Shown one piece after another: positions 6,583-8,043 of a DNA stretch of 8,043 nt (position 1 is its first letter; each line of letters begins with the position of its first letter). The stretch is from positions 1 through 8,043 of the forward strand of contig JAUNJL010000090.1 of NCBI GenBank assembly GCA_030533315.1, read 5' to 3'. A program made the position numbers and the translations under genes. Origin of the DNA: Eubacteriales bacterium. GTDB taxonomy: Bacteria; Bacillota_A; Clostridia; Lachnospirales; Lachnospiraceae. The notes below the pieces were generated by a model, which was given only the letters and a program-made list of their open reading frames with translations, made no database searches and was not told where the DNA came from.

Positions 6583-6834
6583 ATGCGGCTGGAAAAGGTG
6601 CAGGACGCCTTAAAAACAAAAAGGATCAAGTATTCCTACACGGAGGTGGACGGGTGCGGAAGCATAGATTTCTCTTTCCGGGGCCTGAGCTTCCATGTCT
6701 GGGAGTATGAGGATCAATGCTGGGGGGCGGAAACCAACGTGTTTGCCGCCGGCAGGAGCCAGGACGTGGAAGGAGATTACCAGGAGGTCATCGCAAGGGA
6801 GATACTTTCCTGGCCGGATATGGTGACTGGGTGA
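6583..6834 (+). CDS. Small conserved-looking protein of unknown function (83 aa)
   Basis: I do not recognise this gene by name. The acidic, probably soluble 83-residue protein begins MRLEKVQDALKTKRIKY, a likely helix, continues with YTEVDGCGSIDFSFRGLSFHVWEYE (a beta-rich, aromatic stretch), then GAETNVFAAGRSQD and ends with a helix rich in Glu and Ile before SWPDMVTG. There is no signal peptide, membrane helix or metal-binding motif. Similar short proteins with a GCGSIDF-type core occur, as far as I recall, in other Clostridia, but no function is known to me. The ATG at 6583 is chosen because GGGAGG (6569-6574) lies eight bases upstream. The ATG at 6577 is only two bases from that site, and the extension to 6448 would begin inside the promoter's -10 hexamer. 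It is the first gene after the promoter at 6420-6449. Confidence 0.72.
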   Translation: MRLEKVQDALKTKRIKYSYTEVDGCGSIDFSFRGLSFHVWEYEDQCWGAETNVFAAGRSQDVEGDYQEVIAREILSWPDMVTG

Positions 6835-6923
6835 TGGAGCCTTGCCCTGCCAAGGCGGCTGTGGGGCAAATGGCTGCCTTTGGGATATGGGTGGAAAAAG
6901 GAGAAAAGACAGGAGGAGTGTCC

Positions 6924-7106
6924 GTGGAAAAGGGAGTGAATTGCGAATACTGTGCCAATTATTCCTGTGATGAGGAATGGGAATGCAGCACCTGCCAGGT
7001 GGATCTGGACGAGGATGAGATGGTGCGCTTTCTGACAGGCAATTTCCGCCAGTGTCCGTATTTTCGTATGGGAGATGAATATGGAGTCGTGAAAAAGCAA
7101 ATGTAG
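6924..7106 (+). CDS. Six-cysteine small protein (resembles DUF6472)
   Basis: The 60-residue protein has cysteines at 7, 10, 15, 21, 24 and 44, in the order CxxC, C, CxxC, C. The core DLDEDEMVRFL is acidic, QCPYF and GDEY follow, and the tail is VVKKQM. From memory this pattern matches the short DUF6472 family of Lachnospiraceae, whose function is unknown. The paired CxxC motifs suggest a zinc-binding or redox-active small domain, but this is inference. Translation probably starts at GTG 6924, since AGGAGG (6911-6916) lies seven bases upstream. The closer GTG at 6918 leaves only one base, and the upstream extension to 6717 overlaps the preceding gene and has atypical composition. The TAG stop overlaps the ribosome binding site of upp, which starts 12 bases later, so the two genes are probably co-translated. 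Confidence 0.78.
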   Translation: MEKGVNCEYCANYSCDEEWECSTCQVDLDEDEMVRFLTGNFRQCPYFRMGDEYGVVKKQM

Positions 7107-7118
7107 GAGGAAAGGAAA

Positions 7119-7748
7119 ATGGAAAATGTATTTATTATGGAGCATCCGCTGATCCAGCACAAAATATCCATGCTGAGGGACGAAAGAACGGGAACCAACG
7201 AGTTCCGCAAGCTGGTGGAGGAGATTGGGATCCTGATGGGGTATGAGGCTCTCCGGGACCTTCCCATGGAGGAGGTGGAGGTCACAACTCCTCTGGAAAC
7301 CTGTACCACGCCCATGATCTCCGGCAAAAAGCTGGCGGTGATCCCCGTTCTCCGGGCGGGGCTTGGGATGGTGAACAGCATTCTGACCCTGGTGCCCTCG
7401 GCGAAGGTGGGCCATATCGGACTTTACCGAGATCCCCAGACCCATGAGCCCCACGAGTATTACTGCAAGCTCCCGGAATCCATCGGGGAGCGTATCGCCA
7501 TCGTGGTGGATCCCATGCTGGCCACCGGGGGCTCCGCTGCAGCGGCAGTGGACTTTATCAAGGCCAAGGGAGGCAAGAACATTAAGTTTATGTGCATTAT
7601 CGCAGCGCCGGAGGGGGTGCGCCGTCTTCACGAGGCCCATCCAGACGTTCAGATCTTCTGCGGCCATCTGGATCGCTGCCTCAACGACCACGCCTACATC
7701 TGCCCGGGTCTGGGAGATGCCGGGGACCGTATTTTTGGCACGAAATAA
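7119..7748 (+). CDS. upp: Uracil phosphoribosyltransferase
   Basis: Upp converts uracil and PRPP to UMP in pyrimidine salvage in the cytoplasm. The 209-residue length is normal for the family. Diagnostic segments are [13 protein letters not shown] (9-21) at the N-terminus, [21 protein letters not shown] with the PRPP-contacting [12 protein letters not shown], the PRPP loop [12 protein letters not shown] (residues about 128-139), and the C-terminal [11 protein letters not shown] that contacts uracil. All key motifs appear intact. The ATG at 7119 has AGGAGG (7105-7110) eight bases upstream. It follows the six-cysteine gene by 12 bases and is probably transcribed from the promoter at 6420-6449. 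No terminator follows: the rplJ promoter starts 11 bases after the stop codon, so upp transcripts should run into the L10 leader. Confidence 0.97.
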   Translation: MENVFIMEHPLIQHKISMLRDERTGTNEFRKLVEEIGILMGYEALRDLPMEEVEVTTPLETCTTPMISGKKLAVIPVLRAGLGMVNSILTLVPSAKVGHIGLYRDPQTHEPHEYYCKLPESIGERIAIVVDPMLATGGSAAAAVDFIKAKGGKNIKFMCIIAAPEGVRRLHEAHPDVQIFCGHLDRCLNDHAYICPGLGDAGDRIFGTK

Positions 7749-7759
7749 GAGAAAAACTA

Positions 7760-7788
7760 TTGACACACCAAAAAAAAAGTGGTATTGT
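7760..7788 (+). promoter_or_regulatory. Promoter of the rplJ (L10) operon
   Basis: A consensus -35 TTGACA (7760-7765), an exact 17-base spacer with an A-tract, and the -10 TATTGT (7783-7788) form a strong vegetative promoter, expected for ribosomal protein genes. The predicted RNA begins near 7795, at the edge of the L10 leader. Confidence 0.88.
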
Positions 7789-7796
7789 CTTACAGA

Positions 7797-7910
7797 ACGC
7801 TGCCGAAGACAGTAGGTGCCGTATGGCATAAGGATCAAAACGCCTACCGAGGACGAAGTATTCTGATGAAGATTATCAGGGCCTTACTGTCATGCAGTAA
7901 GGCTTTTTTT
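7797..7910 (+). ncRNA. Ribosomal protein L10 leader (cis-regulatory RNA)
   Basis: The RNA in front of rplJ binds the L10(L12)4 complex and lets it repress its own operon. The conserved core is visible as GCCGAAGACAGTAGGTGCC (7802-7820) and GCCTACCGAGGACG (7842-7855). GTAGGTG (7812-7818) pairs with CGCCTAC (7841-7847), allowing one G-T wobble, around an internal region that can form a small GCC/GGC hairpin. An additional hairpin CTGAT/ATCAG (7863-7867, 7875-7879) leads to the terminator at 7881-7910. As an alternative, 7808-7820 can pair with 7880-7891, which would break both the L10 site and the terminator. The position between a strong promoter and rplJ supports the call. Confidence 0.9.
7881..7910 (+). 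terminator. Attenuator terminator of the L10 leader
   Basis: GCCTTACTG (7881-7889) and CAGTAAGGC (7895-7903) form a perfect 9-bp stem around a five-base loop, followed by seven T. It lies upstream of rplJ in the leader, so it acts as a regulated attenuator. It should also stop transcripts that read through from upp. Confidence 0.9.
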
Positions 7911-7917
7911 ATCAAAC

Positions 7918-8018
7918 AGGAGGGATCCTCCTTTGGTGATAAAAGCTCCGCAGGATTCTTTTTTGATTCCAACAGGATGACTCACATTGACGGCGGTATA
8001 TCAAAATCTATAAGGAGG
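7918..8018 (+). promoter_or_regulatory. Leader segment with competing pairings that reach the rplJ ribosome binding site
   Basis: Between the attenuator and rplJ, CCTCCT (7927-7932) can pair with the adjacent AGGAGG (7918-7923) in a hairpin with a three-base loop. The same region, CCTCCTT (7927-7933), is complementary to the rplJ ribosome binding site AAGGAGG (8012-8018). A third option pairs GGATCCT (7923-7929) with AGGATTC (7952-7958, one G-T wobble) just before six T, resembling a weak second terminator. These are sequence complementarities only; their use in the cell is not shown. Confidence 0.35.
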
Positions 8019-8029
8019 TGTACCATTTC

Positions 8030-8043
8030 ATGGCAAAAGTAGA
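8030..8043 (+). CDS. rplJ: Ribosomal protein L10, start of gene only
   Basis: Only 14 bases lie inside the window, reading Met-Ala-Lys-Val and the first two bases of an Asp or Glu codon. This fits the N-terminus of clostridial L10 proteins. The stronger evidence is context: an L10 leader with attenuator and a strong promoter stand directly upstream, and AAGGAGG (8012-8018) lies 11 bases before the ATG. L10 forms the base of the ribosomal stalk and should be followed by rplL beyond the window. Confidence 0.8.

Noticed and set aside
6839..6856. GCCTTG/CAAGGC hairpin after the 83-residue gene as a terminator
   Set aside because: There is no T-run after it, the stem is only six pairs, and the next gene follows with its own ribosome binding site.
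7779..8042. Open frame of 87 codons covering the L10 leader
   Set aside because: It crosses the promoter's -10 region, the leader RNA and the terminator, and runs past the rplJ start in another frame.

Overview
The window looks like chromosomal DNA from a fairly GC-rich Clostridia species, most likely Lachnospiraceae. The evidence is strong AGGAGG-type ribosome binding sites throughout, a fused two-domain ECF ATPase with a UPF0397-type S component, a small Cys-rich protein resembling a family I associate with Lachnospiraceae, and a Firmicutes-style L10 leader before rplJ. The assignment rests on sequence character and family recall, not on a search. No mobile element, CRISPR array, tRNA or rRNA gene is visible.

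Layout. Positions 31-3451 (+) form a tight operon: a fused double-ATPase ECF subunit, the membrane subunit EcfT (ATGA overlap), and a SAM hydrolase (DUF62 family). An AT-rich gap of about 200 bp follows, then a membrane diguanylate cyclase (3661-4743, +). Next, behind its own promoter, comes a substrate-binding ECF S component (4871-5434, +). A 13-bp perfect bidirectional terminator (5507-5544) separates it from a convergent AIM24/TIGR00266-family gene (5579-6265, -). From a divergent intergenic region a second + strand unit starts at the promoter 6420-6449. It has a structured leader, an 83-residue unknown protein, a 60-residue six-cysteine protein and upp (uracil phosphoribosyltransferase, 7119-7748). 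Twelve bases after upp lies a strong promoter driving an L10 leader RNA with an intrinsic terminator. The window ends 14 bases into rplJ (ribosomal protein L10).

How the parts may work together. The two ATPase domains, EcfT and an S component together make a complete ECF vitamin/metabolite importer. The S component in this window is transcribed separately and is a plausible partner for the A-T module, although another S gene could lie just upstream of position 1. Pairing with a SAM hydrolase suggests a substrate linked to SAM, adenosine or methionine, but that is inference. The rplJ leader can be folded by hand into two exclusive states: an L10-binding domain plus terminator, or a 12-bp antiterminator. 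This matches the known autoregulation of rplJL in Firmicutes. Further pairing possibilities downstream involve the rplJ ribosome binding site itself.
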